64,000 nucleotides of DNA from Stictocephala bisonia (taxonomy: Eukaryota > Arthropoda > Insecta > Hemiptera > Membracidae): NCBI GenBank assembly GCA_035578905.1, contig JAQJVL010000152.1, positions 558,001 through 622,000 of the forward strand. Reading direction: 5' to 3'. The position numbers and the translations under genes are program-made. Under the pieces are notes generated by a model. That model was not told where the DNA came from. It was given only the letters and a program-made list of their open reading frames with translations, and did not search any database. Each line of letters begins with the position of its first letter. Within the stretch, counting starts at the first letter, position 1. Shown here in pieces: positions 25,301-40,300 of the stretch.

Positions 25301-28300
25301 ATTTTTTTTTTAAGTTATACTGAACTATCACTAGGGTTAGTCATGGCTGTCATTAGAGATAATTCCTTCAATAAGTAAGACTACCTGTAAGAGTTGGCTG
25401 AGATTGTCATATGCCATAGCTGAAATCTCTGGTCGAAAAAAGGCAGAAGACAGCACCACGTCCATTAGGTATGAAGCATGAGACGGCTCCTCACTCCACA
25501 CTATACATAGACTTTGGAACCACAACTGGGCTAGAGGTGTGCAAGACATGAGATTGTACCTGCAACAATTTAATAAACTAAAACTTGCAGATACTAAAAA
25601 AATAGGTTGAAAATTTTAAATACTTTTTTTGTTAAATAGCATTGAAATTTAAGATGTAACTGAGCTTAATGAACCTCCACAACCAAAACAGACTGTGGAT
25701 GGTTTCCCATAGGCCAGCTGGTACTTCTGGTTTATCTTCTTGGTCATCGTTTAGGCATTGAGTATAAGTTATATTCCAACACGTATTATGCTAATTAAAA
25801 AACCTATTTATAAGTTATTGTACCAACATTGCACTTTCATATGGCCTGACCTTGGAGTTAACATTCAATATTGTGTAAATGCACCAGAAGAACTTTCTTA
25901 CGATAACTATCAAATTAGGATAGTACAGTAAAACCTCGCTAGCTCGACACTTTGTGCACCCAGACGTTGTCGAGTTTGGGGGTTGTCGAGTTATCCAGAA
26001 CATTAATGTACAGTAATTGTAATGGGTTTTACTAAATGAACACACAATGAATTTTACTACAGTATATACATAAATTTATTACTTACATATATGCAGCTGC
26101 TGTTTGAACAATCCACAAAGAAAACTTGAATGTCTAACAATTACAATACACTAACTAAATTCGTTGGAAAAATTGTTTTATTGAGAATTGTTTTTCTTTC
26201 TGAATTCGGCACCTGGCTGCTTCGTCACGTAGTCGCCGGAGGAATAAAATGTCTATCGCAGACGATCCTTGTTGCTCCAAATAACGCAAGGCTCCTTCGA
26301 GGTACTTCACACCGTCACTATGACTCATCTCTCTTCTTGATTACTCCTCTCCGTGTCATCTTCTGAGTCGCCTTCTTCCTTCTCTGCTCCTTGGTTTTTC
26401 ATGGCAGCAATAATTTCATCTTCTCCTAGTGGTTCGCTGGCCCCATCTAGATCCATCCACTCTCTGACATCATCTTCCACGGTATCTTCACATCCAGGAA
26501 TCTTCTTCATAAGTTCGATCAAATTAGAGGCTTCAAGATCCTCTCTCTTTTCCAAAAATTCATTTCCCGAATGATCCAAAAGTTTCCTCTACGAGCGAAC
26601 AAGAGTTATTGGTTCTAGTTCATTCCAACATTGATTCAACCAGCCAATAACGTCTAGTAAATCAATCTTTTTTAGCTTAGACAACAAGTCATAACCTTCT
26701 TCCATGCCTAATATTAAAGATGATAGTAGCTTACATCGATCTTTTCTTCAAAGCTGCCAGACCGCCTTGATCCATTGGCTGTACGAGAGATGTGACGTTA
26801 GGTGGAAGAAATATTGCCTTAATATCTTTGTCCTGTAAATACTGAGTGTCTGGATGAGTAGTGGCATTGTCCAGTAGAAGAACTGCTTTTCTTGGAAGAG
26901 TTTTTTTCTCCAAAAACCGCTCAACCTGGGGTACGAGTTGTTCAAAAACCACTCTTTAAAAATTGATTCACTCATCCATGCGTTATTTTGACTCCTATAC
27001 CATACAGGCAAATCAAATCCATCGCTTGTAGACTTTACATGTTTGAAACATCTAGGCTTCTTTGCTTTTCCAATCATAGCAAGCTTAAACTTGTGTTCTC
27101 CAGTTGCATTGCTACACGCGAGAATAATGGCTCGTTCTTTACTTTTCTTGTAACCTGGAGCGGACTTCTCACTTTTTATAGCTAAACTTTTAGCGGGGAG
27201 CATGCGATAATTTAGGCCACTTTCATCACAATTATAAATCTGATCACCAGTAAGTCCTTCTTTTTCTATGAGTTCTTGAAATCTTTTCTTAAACTCACCA
27301 ACAATTTCAGGGTCAGCAGATAATTTTTCACCGCAGATGCTGATTTGCTTAACACCATACCGCTGTTTCCACCTGAATAACCATCCATTACTTGCTGTGA
27401 ACGCAGGATCTCCGTCTTCTTTTAATTCTTCGTAAAACTTCAGTGCTTTTTCTTGAAGAATAGGCCCTGATATCAGCGTTCCTTTATTCCTTTGCACACG
27501 AAACCACTGATGCAAAGCCTCGCTGACTTTTTCATGTACGGCACATTTCATTGTTTTTCTGTCCTTAATTGAGTCTGTACAAATTCTCTTTAAGCACCAC
27601 GATTCAATCTCTGATTTTTTGTTTTTCCAACCGAGCACTGTAGAACGCCCGACATTTAACTCCAACGCAATTTTATTCGCATTTTCACCCTTTTCCAGTC
27701 TCTTCAACGCATCGAATTTCAGTTCCATTGACACCGACACTTGCTTCCTATTTTGCGATGACAGGTCTCCAATTTTCTTGTTAAAACTCACAACTTCAAC
27801 ACTTCAATCACAACTAGACGAAAGACACTTACTGTCTAGAACGACAAAACGACTAGCACAAACAAAGCGACCGATCACGTTCACTGCCAATGCTAAACTG
27901 AGCAGACAAAAAGAATATGCAGTAAACAGTTAGGAATGTGAAAGCGGCGACAGCAGGTAGGAAAACAATAGCGAGCTACCTCCCCCCCCACCACCACCAC
28001 TAGCCGAGGGTAGACGAGACCGGGTCTTTGACCCGAGGCAGCCTAAAAGACGCGCTAGATCGACTCGCCTTCCCCCTCGGCCATTTCCACCGTTCTTGAG
28101 TCAACATACAAATAATGAAAGCTAATTATAAATTTGCACCCATCTGTCGAGTGTCGAGTTACCCGGACTGTCGAGTTAGCGAGGTTTTACTGTATTTTGT
28201 GTTTCTCATTTTATGGTTTTTTTACAAGCTTTAGATTTACCTTCTCAAGCCGTACACAGACATATCCTCACAGAAGACTTAAGCCTAACGCAAAATACAA

Positions 28301-31300
28301 AGCACCAAATTATAGGTTAGGTTAAAGGGCACTAGGCCAGGAATTAGTATATTGGAGAGATAGGACGTCAGCAAACATACCTTAGAAGACAAGTTCACTA
28401 ACACCAGAGTAGTAGTAACATACACAAAATAAACACATAATCTCACAAACCCCACCACTTAACACCCCCACCACAGCCACCTACCCTACAATAGTGGAAG
28501 CTCCCCCTCTTCCTCCCTCCCTCCTCTCCCTTCCTCCCTCCCTACTTTACAAATTTCCATTTACTTTTATTTTTAAGTTTATTGATATATACGCTTCGTG
28601 ATAATTTATATGATACAAAAACGTTAAAATACAGTACATATGTTCAAAGTCAGTATTACTGCTCATACTTGTTGGCATATTACGAGGCTTATTAATAGCT
28701 ATTGTATTTATCTTCTTTTCCGTAATGATATAAGTTTCTGAAAAAGCACACATAAAAAGTGAGTTTTGATGCGTCTCTTCTTGTAATAGAGTATCTTAGA
28801 TTTTGTTACCAGTTTTCATTGGTATTATTTTATTAATTTTTTATGGTCCCATCCTACTTATCAGTGAACCATTCCTATTTCTTCCTACCTGATTATAAAT
28901 AGTACCTGGTGTCACCCTTTCAACCATTATATAATGCTTGTCTCCCAGTCAGAACATAATTTAATCCTGTTTAATTCTAAGTGAAAAGAAATAAGGAGCC
29001 GGAGCCAGGTTACAATAAATGTCATAATTATGGTTTATTTATCTAAAAATGTGGATTTAATTATATAAAACATTAAGTAAAAGGTGTAACATTGTTTTTC
29101 TTAAGTGATTATTTTACTAATAAGTATTTCATGGCCAAACTGATTCAGTGGTGACTATCGATCCAAAGGTTCCAGAATGTAAAAATCTCCCGAGAGATCC
29201 ATTTGTTTGCAAATACTTTGGTTTGTGACTCACTGTTATATGTGCCAACATTGGCCAGTAGGGTGTAGGTGTGAGTGGGAGCCTCAAATTTTATTTTACA
29301 TTGGCTTCTCTATTAATATATTTGTACGTTGTAAATTCTAGTTCCCTACTAACATTTACTGTGATTATTTATTTTTAATTCAAACCACATTATTTTTCTA
29401 TATACATTTCAGCCCTGAAATGGTAAACTTATAAGAAATCACACTGTTTGTAAGCATTTGTAAATGTTACAAAATAGTTTGTTAATTTTTATTTTCATGT
29501 AAGAGTGAAAAAAAAACATATGAATTTAATTATTCATTGTAATGAAAACAATATTACAATTCTTGTTTTGAGTAATTTTGGTTTGTTCCATTTTTAAACA
29601 ATGAAAAATGAAAGATTGATATATATATATTATATCACAAAAACAATAATTTTTTGAATGTGAAAATTTTGTTATTTTATCCATTACTAACAAATCAAAA
29701 GCTTTGAGGATAAATATCTTTAAAAAATTTGTTACCATTCCAATTTAATTACCTTTGCAAAGACATTAAAAAAGCACTTTAAAATGCATTTAAAAAAGTG
29801 GCATGAAAATTATGTTATTAGTAAGCATTCGTATATTCTATAACTAACACTTTATATTGGGTTAATGATGCATAGTAGGCAGGAAGTCAACAGGAGGCTG
29901 ACCTTGGTAAATACCCAAAGAAAACTGAGTTCATTGAAACAAAACTTTACCATAGAAAACCTTGACTGTTTCAAAAGTGAGCTTGCTAAAGAAGACTGGA
30001 GTTGTGTACTCAACACTAACAATGCTGATGAAGTTTATCACAAATGTTTAACAATTGACCTTAGACTATGCGTGCACAAAGAAAATAAACAGATTTAAAC
30101 ACAGTTCCAAGCTGAAATTAGTTTATAATGAAGAGGCTAACCAGCTGAAAAAAGATTATCTTAAAGCTTTTCACAAGTATGAGATGACAGGAAGCGCAAG
30201 AGACATGGAAACAATGCTTTATGTTAAAAGAAACTATGACAACAAACTCAGAAATCTTAAACTTAACAGTGTGGAAGAGCATATAACTAAAGAAAATAAT
30301 AAATCAAAGGCTCTTTGGAATGTAATCAATGCTGAAAAGCAATGGAAGAAAAAGCAGGATTACTTTACTCGCCTTGAAGTGAATGGGGAATATTTTAGAA
30401 GAACCAACCCTCATTGCCAACCACCTTAACAACTTTTTTGCGAATATTGCTGACTCTACACTGAAAGAAAGCTGGAATCAACTACAAAGTCCAGTTATAA
30501 CTCTCCCAAACAGTCACAAAAATTTTAATCTCACCCCTCTTATTCTAACTCCTATTGATGAAAATGAAGTATTGAAGACAATTGCTACATTCAAACCTAC
30601 ATTATCTTCCGGTATAGATGAAGTTCCAGCCAAAGCTGTAAAACTCTGTGCAAAACAATTAGCAACCCCTCTGGTTGATATTATAAACAAATCATTCAGT
30701 ATGGGCCAGTTTCCTTCTGCCCTTAAAATCTCAAAAATTTATCCAAAATTCAAACAAGAATCAACTACAGACCCATATCACTGGTTTCAACATTCTCTAA
30801 ACTTATTGAATAAATTGCATTAACAAGAATTTTGGGTCATCATGAAAGGCATGATCCATTAACCAAAAAGCAACATGGTTTCCTTAAAGGAAAATCAACC
30901 ATAAGTGCCATAACAAACATAGTAGAGACTATCATAGATATACTGGAGGAAAACAACTATGTCTCAACTGTTCTATTAGATTACAGCAAGGCATTTGACT
31001 GCTTGGGCCATGATCTAATACTGCAAAAACTGACAGGTATAGGGTTTCAAGGGAAGGCAAGACACTGGGTAGCCAGCTATCTGAAGGGGCGTAGACAGAC
31101 TGTGGAAATCTACAAAACACTTAATGGCAGAAGATGTACCTTCAGATCCAAACCTATACCAGTAAAAAGAGGAGTGCCCCAGGGCTCTCTGTTCTTGGAC
31201 CTTTCATGTTCGTACTTTTTACAAACGACTTTCCCAGTTTTATTGAAAATAACAATGTAGAAATAACAATGTATGCAGATAACACAACATTAGTTTTAAA

Positions 31301-34300
31301 AAATGACTCTGCACAAACCATGGTCACAGACACTATCTCAACTACTGACAAAGCACTTCAATACTGCCTTCAGAACGACCTAGCTATCAATCCTATAAAG
31401 ACAATTCAAATAAATTTTAGTCGTAGACATGATGAAATACTCAACATCCATAACATCTCTACTGAACAACAGACAAAACTGCTAGGAATAACAATAGATG
31501 CAGATCTCTCATGGACTAATCACGTTGATTTCCTAAGTAAAAAATTCAGCTCAGGAATCTATGTAACAAGAAGGAGTCTTTGCAGCAGCTAAAACAGCCT
31601 ACCACGCCCTGGTAGAATCTCACATTAGGTATGGGATAATCCTGTGGGGGGGAACATCAGACCGCAACCTTAACAGAATTTTAGTTCTCCAGAAGAAAGC
31701 CATAAGAGCACTGGCTGACTTGGGCCCAACAGATAGCTGCAGAAAGACTATAAATCACTTAAGATCTTGACAGTTACAGCCCTCTACATACATGCAGTGG
31801 TTACGCATACGAACCAACTGGAACTGCCGAGGGGGCAATGATATCCGTCCCTACAACACAAGGAGAGCATTGGACTACCATCTTCCCCCGCATCACACCA
31901 CCAAAAAACCGTCCTATGCAGGGCAAAAAATCTACAACTCACTGCCAGAACACCTAAAACACCTAAGAGGGAGAGATCTTCACAGAAAACTACACTCCTG
32001 CCTGATAGACTGACCAATATATACAAAGCACGAATTTTTTAATTTGTAAAGCAAGTAACCTCAACATTTTATACTTTTGTACCTTTGACAACATTACATT
32101 TCTCTATGATTTTGTAAATAAAGATATATTCTAATTATGACCTTGAACATATTGGAGGGAGGATTAGCTAGCTGAACAATCCCATCAACAAAAAAGTGAC
32201 GTTTTTATGGCAATTTATTTGAGGCACACAATTAAAGTTACGAATGCTTACCATTCCAGGGTTAAATAACTTACATAAAAGTCCTGCCTGCCAAAATATT
32301 TCTCAGGGAATAAAATATTCGTTTCTCCCGTACCAGGACTAAAAAACCACTGTTGTTGACCCCTACCTACCTCATTTTCATCAAGGAGTATATCTTACCA
32401 ATCACACTTGATATATTTCTGTTTATTGGGTGACAAAGCTATTACTAATTCAATAAAGCTATAGAAAATTTAAAATGTTTCACCAATGTCACTAAATGAA
32501 TACTTGAATGCTTTTCACACATACTTTCTAAGACCCTTGATTATTCATATACCTACAACAGATAAGGTTAAGTGTGAGAAAGGGCAATGAGGCCCTAACT
32601 TCGCCTTTTTGTAAATATTATTTTTTACAAATAAAGAAATTTTCTACTCTATTCTTTGGATATCCCATGAAATAGGAATATTTGTAACATTCATTTGGTT
32701 AGTTAGTAAGGTCTGCTACCACAGCTGGATAAAACTGCATTACTTTTACATGGAACTACACTAGCGATCCACAATGGAACACAAAAACAGTTGATAATTT
32801 GAGAGACAAAATTTAACATTGGACGGGAAATCTATGTGTATGTATAAAATCAATGCTAAGACAGACAACAACTTATTGTTTGGATCAGGTGCATGCTTTT
32901 ATGATGGGGGTCTAAAAAGATAGAAAATTTATATATAACAAATATAGAAGCCTACATAATGATGGAGCCAACATATAAAAGCAAGCAAAAGATGGTTTAT
33001 GTATAAAATGAATTAACTTACCTGGAATAGTTTTCTAGGTGGTACTGAATCATATCACCAAACTGCTGTAGAATCTCTCCAGGAGGATCTTTTGATATGA
33101 GACTTTTGGCAGACTTGAAAAATGTTCTGTCTGCAGAAAGTAGGGAAAGCACAATCGATCGAAATCTGCACAAATGAAATCTCTTTGAACCTGAACACCC
33201 TAAATTTTTAGTTAAGTTAAATATTTCTTAGTTAAATGTTCAATACTATTTTAATAACAACGCTGGAAAGTTTATAGTAACATTAAAACTATGGCAGCAA
33301 ATCAACATTTCATTTTCAGCACTATATTACAAATAAAAATAAAACTACGTAAAACTCCTCTGCAGGTTTGTTAAATTAGTTATTCATACCATATTTTAGA
33401 ATGTGTTCAACCAAAAAATCCATTTTAGACAGGATAACATCCCCAAGGGAAGTATATCAACATACTTGCTAATGGATTCAAATTAAAATATTTTGTTCAG
33501 CTTAGCTGGATAAAAAATTGAATAATTTTTTCAAAACTGATTTCAAAGAATAAGATGTTCTGTCATAAAATTATATAAAATATAATTATATAAAATAAAG
33601 CTACTCAATTAAATTCAAAACAGATGGACATCACAAAATACAAATTTATCTATATATACCGGGTGTTTCAAAATGAATAGCGGGGTTTTAGTGTTATAAT
33701 ATTTATTACATCAAACTTACAGCCACAAGGGATATATCAAATGAAAGAGAAACTCAAACAGTTTTGTTTGTTGGCATCAGTGCGGAATGTTTCCACCGCA
33801 ATCCGATAGAAAGTGCTAGTAGCAAAGATGGCGACTAAAGAACAGAAAGCATTTTGTGTTTTACAATTTGCAAAGACGGAATCTGTTGTTACTGTGCAAC
33901 GTGCGTTCCGGATTAAGTTCGGTTGTGATCCTCCAGGTGATAACAATATTCGTAGATGGTATCATCAGTTTGAAGACACTGGCTGCCTTTGTAAAGGCAA
34001 GAGTACGGGACGACCAAGAACTAGTGAAGAGAGCGTTGAGCAAGTGCGTACACGCGTAGCCCTATGAAATCCGTTCGGAAGGCTAGTCGTGAATTAGCAA
34101 TTCCTGTGACGACTGTTTGGAGAGTTTTGCGGCGACGCTTGCAACTACGTCCTTATCGTTTGCAGTTGTTACAGGCTCTGAAGCCTACTGACCATGTTTT
34201 ACGTGCCAACTTTGCTAACGACATGTTGTTGAATGACAATGAAAATTTTCTGGATCTTGTCGTATTCAGTGATGAATCGACCTTCCACCTTAGTGGTCAA

Positions 34301-37300
34301 GTAAACACCCATAATGTTCGGATTTTTGTGCCATATCCCGACAGAAAGTTTATGGTCCTTTCTTTTTTGGTGAAGCAACTGTAACTGGTCCCTCTTATCT
34401 GGATACTCTACAGCTATGGCTCTTCCCTCAACTGACACAGGATGAACCAGAGAACTTCGTCTTCTAGCAAGATGGTGCGCCGCCTCACTGGCATAACGAG
34501 GTATGCGATTGGCTTAACCTCACAGTACCCGACCGCTGGATTGGCCGTAAGGGGCCTAATGATGGCGCTTGTTATCCATGGCCTCCACGGTCACCCGACC
34601 TAACGCCGTGTGATTTCTATCTTTGGGGGTTTATTAAGGATCGAGTGTATGTGCCTCCAATGCCAGCCAACCTTCCCGAATTAAGGAACAGGATTGAAAC
34701 AGCTGTTGCGGCAATTACTAATGAGACACTAACCAAAGTTTGGGAAGAACTCGCATATCGTCTTGACGTGTGCCGAGTAACGAATGGTGCTCACGTTGAA
34801 CACTTGTAGGCTATTATGTAAAACTGTTTGAGTTCCTCTTTTGTTTGATATATCACTTGTGGCTGTAAGTTTGATGTAATAAATATTATAACACTTTAAA
34901 ACCCCGCTATTCATTTTGAAACACCCGGTATAATCCAAATACCCAGTACCTTAAAAACTACTGAATTTCAACACTGAAATTTTGTAGGATGATTGGCCTT
35001 AGGTGTGTAATAAGAAAAGATTTGGGAAATCTTTTGTAGTTCCGAAATGGCAGCCATTTTAGTGCGGACTTTTTGAAATATCAAAAACCGTGTTTTCTAA
35101 TCTTGCCTATAGCAGCTAAACAAATGGTCCTATAGTAAAATAACTATAATTTTCAGTAGCAGATTTTGTTCCTGTGACCTTTTGCTGTATGGTACTTCCT
35201 TAACCATTGGTGAGCTAAATTTTCAATTTGTATGTGTCACTCAAAACGGCTACTTTGTATACTCTGAAAGTAAACTTATATGGTGTTCTCAACAAAAAAC
35301 TATTACATCTGATAGAACCAATATAATGTTGTACACAGGATGATTTGCACGTAGTGTTAACATTCAGAGTAATAGAAAGTCTCAAATACAAAATTTGTAT
35401 GTGTTCATGTATAAAAGCTGTGGGATTCTGAAGGTTTTTTAAAATAAAATATAATGACTTATTCAAACAAACTTTCTTCAACTTTATGGCACTGAAACTA
35501 TGTTCTATATTATTTTCTTAAAGATCATAACATTTTAACTATAAATTAATAAGGGTTTTTTTTCTGAAAAGTAGTTCCTAAAACCTCTTTTTAAAGCAAA
35601 AACACATGAAAGTTTGGAAAGTTTTACAAGTTTTAAAATAATACAAGTTCCACCCATATCATTTCATTTGTGTCCAAGCATTGCAGGTCACAATGTTGAA
35701 TTTTGGTCCTAGAGTTGAATTTTGTAGCTGGCAGCTCAACATCATCCCAAAAGAACAAGTTTAATTAATGTGCCATTAACTTGTCAGTGTCAATAAGTTG
35801 AAGTTTTTTTTAACTAGTTAAAATTTTTGTATAACTTGGAAATACCTCAGATTCTAGATATTAAGACTTACTAATTTTGTATTTATGACTTTCTTCAACT
35901 CAAAATGTCTATTTTTGTTGAGAAAAAGTGTTAAGACTACATGTAAATCCCTTGGTATAAAAAAATTGGTATAATTAAAATATCTGTTACTTAGTACCTA
36001 CTGATGTATACTTCATTTTGTAAAAGGACTTCAACCACTGCATTTACCATATGTTTTCTTTTTGCTTTTACTATGTAAATGATCTTTCAATAACTTACTT
36101 ATCAGATTCAACAAGCATGTTTGGGCAGTCCAAGAAAAGAGGAACCAAGTGTTGAAGTAGGGATATGACAGCTGTATGAAGATGACAGGATTGGAGCACT
36201 GACAGTAATGCAAATCCTCTATTGAATATCAATGGCACACAGTGACCTGCACAAAGGCAACAACATTTTGTTAATAAATAAAACCTGATACTCTCAAAAG
36301 ATCATTTAGGAACTTCGTAACAAAGGTGAATCTGCTATGAGTCACTCATTTAACTTTTTATATGTTGGTAAAAATTTGGCTACGCAAAATCTTGAAATAA
36401 AAAGAATTACATTTTTTCCATTTATTTCTTTAATCAGGTCAAAAGTAATTAAAATTAATACTTTAATAAAACAATACATTGGCAACATAAATAAAAGATA
36501 TCTTAAGTAAAATATTTATAATGTTGTTATTAGAAACCAAAAATGAAAATATAGGTGACTTTTTTTTAATGTTTGTCAAAATTGAATTATTGATATGTAC
36601 TTAAAAAATTAATATTTTATTCTAATAGCATAGTAATATGCAAGTAAAAACAGTCCACAACATAGAAGATATCTATTTTTTGATGGATTATGACTTATTT
36701 GGTAAAAGCTTGAAAAACCTCCATTTTTCTGTCAATTTTTTCAGTAGTCCAAAGTCTTACATCCCTTATTTAAAAAAAGTACCCTCAAAAATTCCAATAT
36801 TTTTCATGGTCTTAAAAACTTAAAAGATTTAACGATAATTCACTTCAATAAAAGTATATCACTAGTTTAAAAACTGAAGTTTTATAGCTTAAAATTATAT
36901 TATTTGAAGTGAGAAATAGAGTTCTTTCGTCACATGACGTAAGTATGTCCTTATCATAATATGTAAAAAAAATGTTTAAACAGTTGTTAATCCTGGTAGG
37001 TTTGTAGTTTAAATGATGGAAGACAAACTGCCCAAAGTGTACAACATTCTCATTAACAATTTACATCAAACTGCTTATTAACACGCTGTTGATGACACTG
37101 TTCCACGCCCCGTGCTCCATGCAATCGCACGGGGCGGGTCTACGCCAAATTTGTTAGTTTTGTGTTATGCCTCAGAATTCATTTTTTGGAGTACTAATAT
37201 TTGTTGTGAGCACTTTACAAACGTTCTGTTGAACCAAATATTACTGTTCATTATATTTGAATAAAATATGTTCAAATAAAACTAAATATATTTCAATGCT

Positions 37301-40300
37301 CTTGGTGAAGGATATCACTTGTAGGTTAGCAGCAAATGTGTTAGATCACAAACCATTAGAATCGTGAACTTTGACCATTAAGTGGCATTTTAAAGAAGGT
37401 TCTCATGGGTTTTATGAAAGATATCACTAACACAATGGAAATTTCTTGTAATAAACAAGATGATTTCAACTAATTGTGCTTAGATACATGAAGAAAACAC
37501 AATGTACCAAATATACAAGGAAACTCTTCAATACAGCAGTTTATCCCCCTAAACATTCAAAATAAATCCTGAGCTGCTCATAGACTCAGAATCATTACAC
37601 AACTTTCTCTGCGACTGTTCTTTCTCCCCTGAAAATTATTAAGCTTACACTTTACAAATAATTATTTCATACGATAAAGTTTGGGTAGCTTTGCTACTAT
37701 TGTAAAACATATATTGTGACAATAAATTAATTTGAAATACTACACTATTAATACAACACTACAAGATATATTCAATCAATTAATTCAAGATAATTCAACA
37801 GGCCGGTGCTATATGCTGTGCATCTCTTAATATATACAGACCTAAATCCAGCTAATTTACTTTTCTTTTCCTATACCTTTTTTCCTTTACTCAGCTATCT
37901 GAAGTAATGAAGAATTTTCCTGAAGACCATATTGAAACAAAATTGAGAATATAAAAAAATTAAAACCAATGGATTTAAAATTTAGTTGAAAGAACTTTTA
38001 AGCAAGTTATGTGCCATACAGAACTGTAAAGTGAGCGAAGATTTCGGGTCCGTTATCAGTTGGAGAATAATAAGGTCCAATGAACAATGTTTTCTATTCT
38101 TACAGTTCCCGTACAACTACCAGATAATCAATTGGTGTTTTACTTATGCCAAAGGTAAATCATCACTGGCTTAACCCTACATACGACCAACAATTACAAT
38201 TTCCCAAACCTGCACTTTTTTACCATTTTGCAGGTATATATTCGAAAATGTATAATAAATACTTGATAAAAATAAACATCATTCTATTTGGTATTGTGTA
38301 TTTGTATAATAAACCATAGTATCCTACGAAATACCAACATTTGCATAAACTTTAAAAGTAATATTATAAATATTTATCATTATTATTTTATTCAAATATT
38401 ACGAATTTAGGATAGTAATATATAAAAGATACTAATTTTTAAGCATAAAGTATATTTTAAAAATAAATATATATATATAAACAACGGCTCATAAACTCAA
38501 AATAATAGCCCAAAAAAATGTTGTATTGAAACACTTATTAGCTAAACACATTTATTTCACGTGAAATTTTTTATAAACATATCACACAACACTTAATTTA
38601 TGTAGAACCTCGCTTAACCGACGTATACTGGCCGTGATGATGTCAGATAAGTGAAAATGTTGGATGATAGGGAATTGCAATAAAAACGCTAAGAACAATA
38701 AGAAAAACAACGTAACAAAATTTCAGTACAGCATAATGTAGGCCTATAAATTGCAAAATACAGAGTTATTTAACAATACCAAAAATGAAAGGTAAATGAA
38801 CAAAATGTACTAAATATAATATTAAACAATTATAAACGAACTTTATACAAATAAAAAATTACTGTATTATTTATTTAATTTAACAAGTGTAATTTAGGAT
38901 ATTGAAAAAGTTTTTTATTGTTAGTTAGTTGCTTGCCTCAAGACTGTCGTTTCTTAGCTGACGGACAGTAAGCAACAAAATTACTGTATCTGCTGAGACC
39001 CATCCCTAACCAAAACTGGAAGTAGTGCCATACTGGAGGATGGCTCAAAGCCAGACAGGCGATAGGATCACGGGAGGCAGTCGGAGGGTTAAATTACAAC
39101 TTGGCAGCTGAGCAAAAACTATTTATTACAAAAGAAATGTTATATATTGGACAGAAGGCCATAATATCAAGAACACTAAAAAATCAACAAGAAACACCAA
39201 AATAAACAAGAATTACCAATTATTATGTTAGCTTCTTTTGAAAATTGTTGTATTTTTTTAAATAAGTACAAGTTTTTTCGGGCTGGCCACTTGTCCACTC
39301 TTGCGTTGCAGCACTTCTTAGCTGAAGTTTTACGCACATACTGAAAGTACCCAACTTTCAGTATTTTCTTAAGTAGATTACTGAAATACTGAATATATTT
39401 TATCTTAGTGAAAAGTACTAAATAAAAAAGATAAGTCAATAGCAAATAGACTTGCATTTGATATTGATAAGATTTCATTTAAAATAATTTAGACTATATA
39501 AAAGTAATAAAAACGTCTTTAAAAGCAACTTATGTCCTGTCTGAGAAAAGGAACCTCTTGTCGTTATGGGAAATAACGTGGGGCCGACAAGTGGTCGTTT
39601 ATCAAATTTTTAGTTTTGTGTTACATTACTAAAAACAAGATTTTAATTAACTCTGCCGGTGTTTTAAACAACTACGACTATTATTCTGAAAAAAGAAGTG
39701 TTTAGCTTTGTTTTGATGTTTGATATATTTCTTAAATATGAAAAATGTGGGTTCTATGTGAGTTTGAAGTTTTAAAACCTGTTTTTCTCAAAATGCCACT
39801 TACAATTTGTGAAACTTTAAACGTTTATTACTTACAGGAAAAAAATTTGTAAAGACTTCAAACTTAGACCAACTTGTTCATAATTTTATGCTTAATTTTA
39901 AAATACCAATAACTCAAAATCGATAATTGCCGACAAGAGGTCCCTTTTCACTTGCCGCCTCACATATAGTAATTTGTCAGTTGATCATTGTTCATATATG
40001 TTGGATTTAATTTTTAAAGACTACATAAAACATATTCAAATGAAGAAGACCAATGCACAACAAAAAGCATGTACTGACTGTACTGTATGCCGCAAAATGA
40101 CTTTCTGTGTCTTAACATAATAATAAGTACTGAATTATTGACCTAACAAAAAGATCACACACAAAATTAAATCTTATAAGTAAAAAACAACCAGTTACAA
40201 CAAGAAAATATCAAAACAGTATTAATATATTTAATAATCATTAAAAAAAATGAAATGTAAAACAAAGTAAAATACTAGTTTGATATAACTGAATGAAACA

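Noticed and set aside
25560..25920. Open minus-strand frame 25815-26045 as an extra EPG5 exon
   Set aside because: It runs into the Tigger terminus, shows no splice borders in the needed phase and has no EPG5-like blocks.
29865..30098. Possible separate small gene at the start of the LINE region
   Set aside because: It lies in the same direction just before RT blocks and has the coiled, Lys-rich linker composition of LINE ORF2, so it is counted as part of that LINE.
38606..38690. Second Tigger-like element starting acctcgcttaaccgac
   Set aside because: One short end only; no partner end, target duplication or transposase sequence was found, so it is mentioned only in the intron description.
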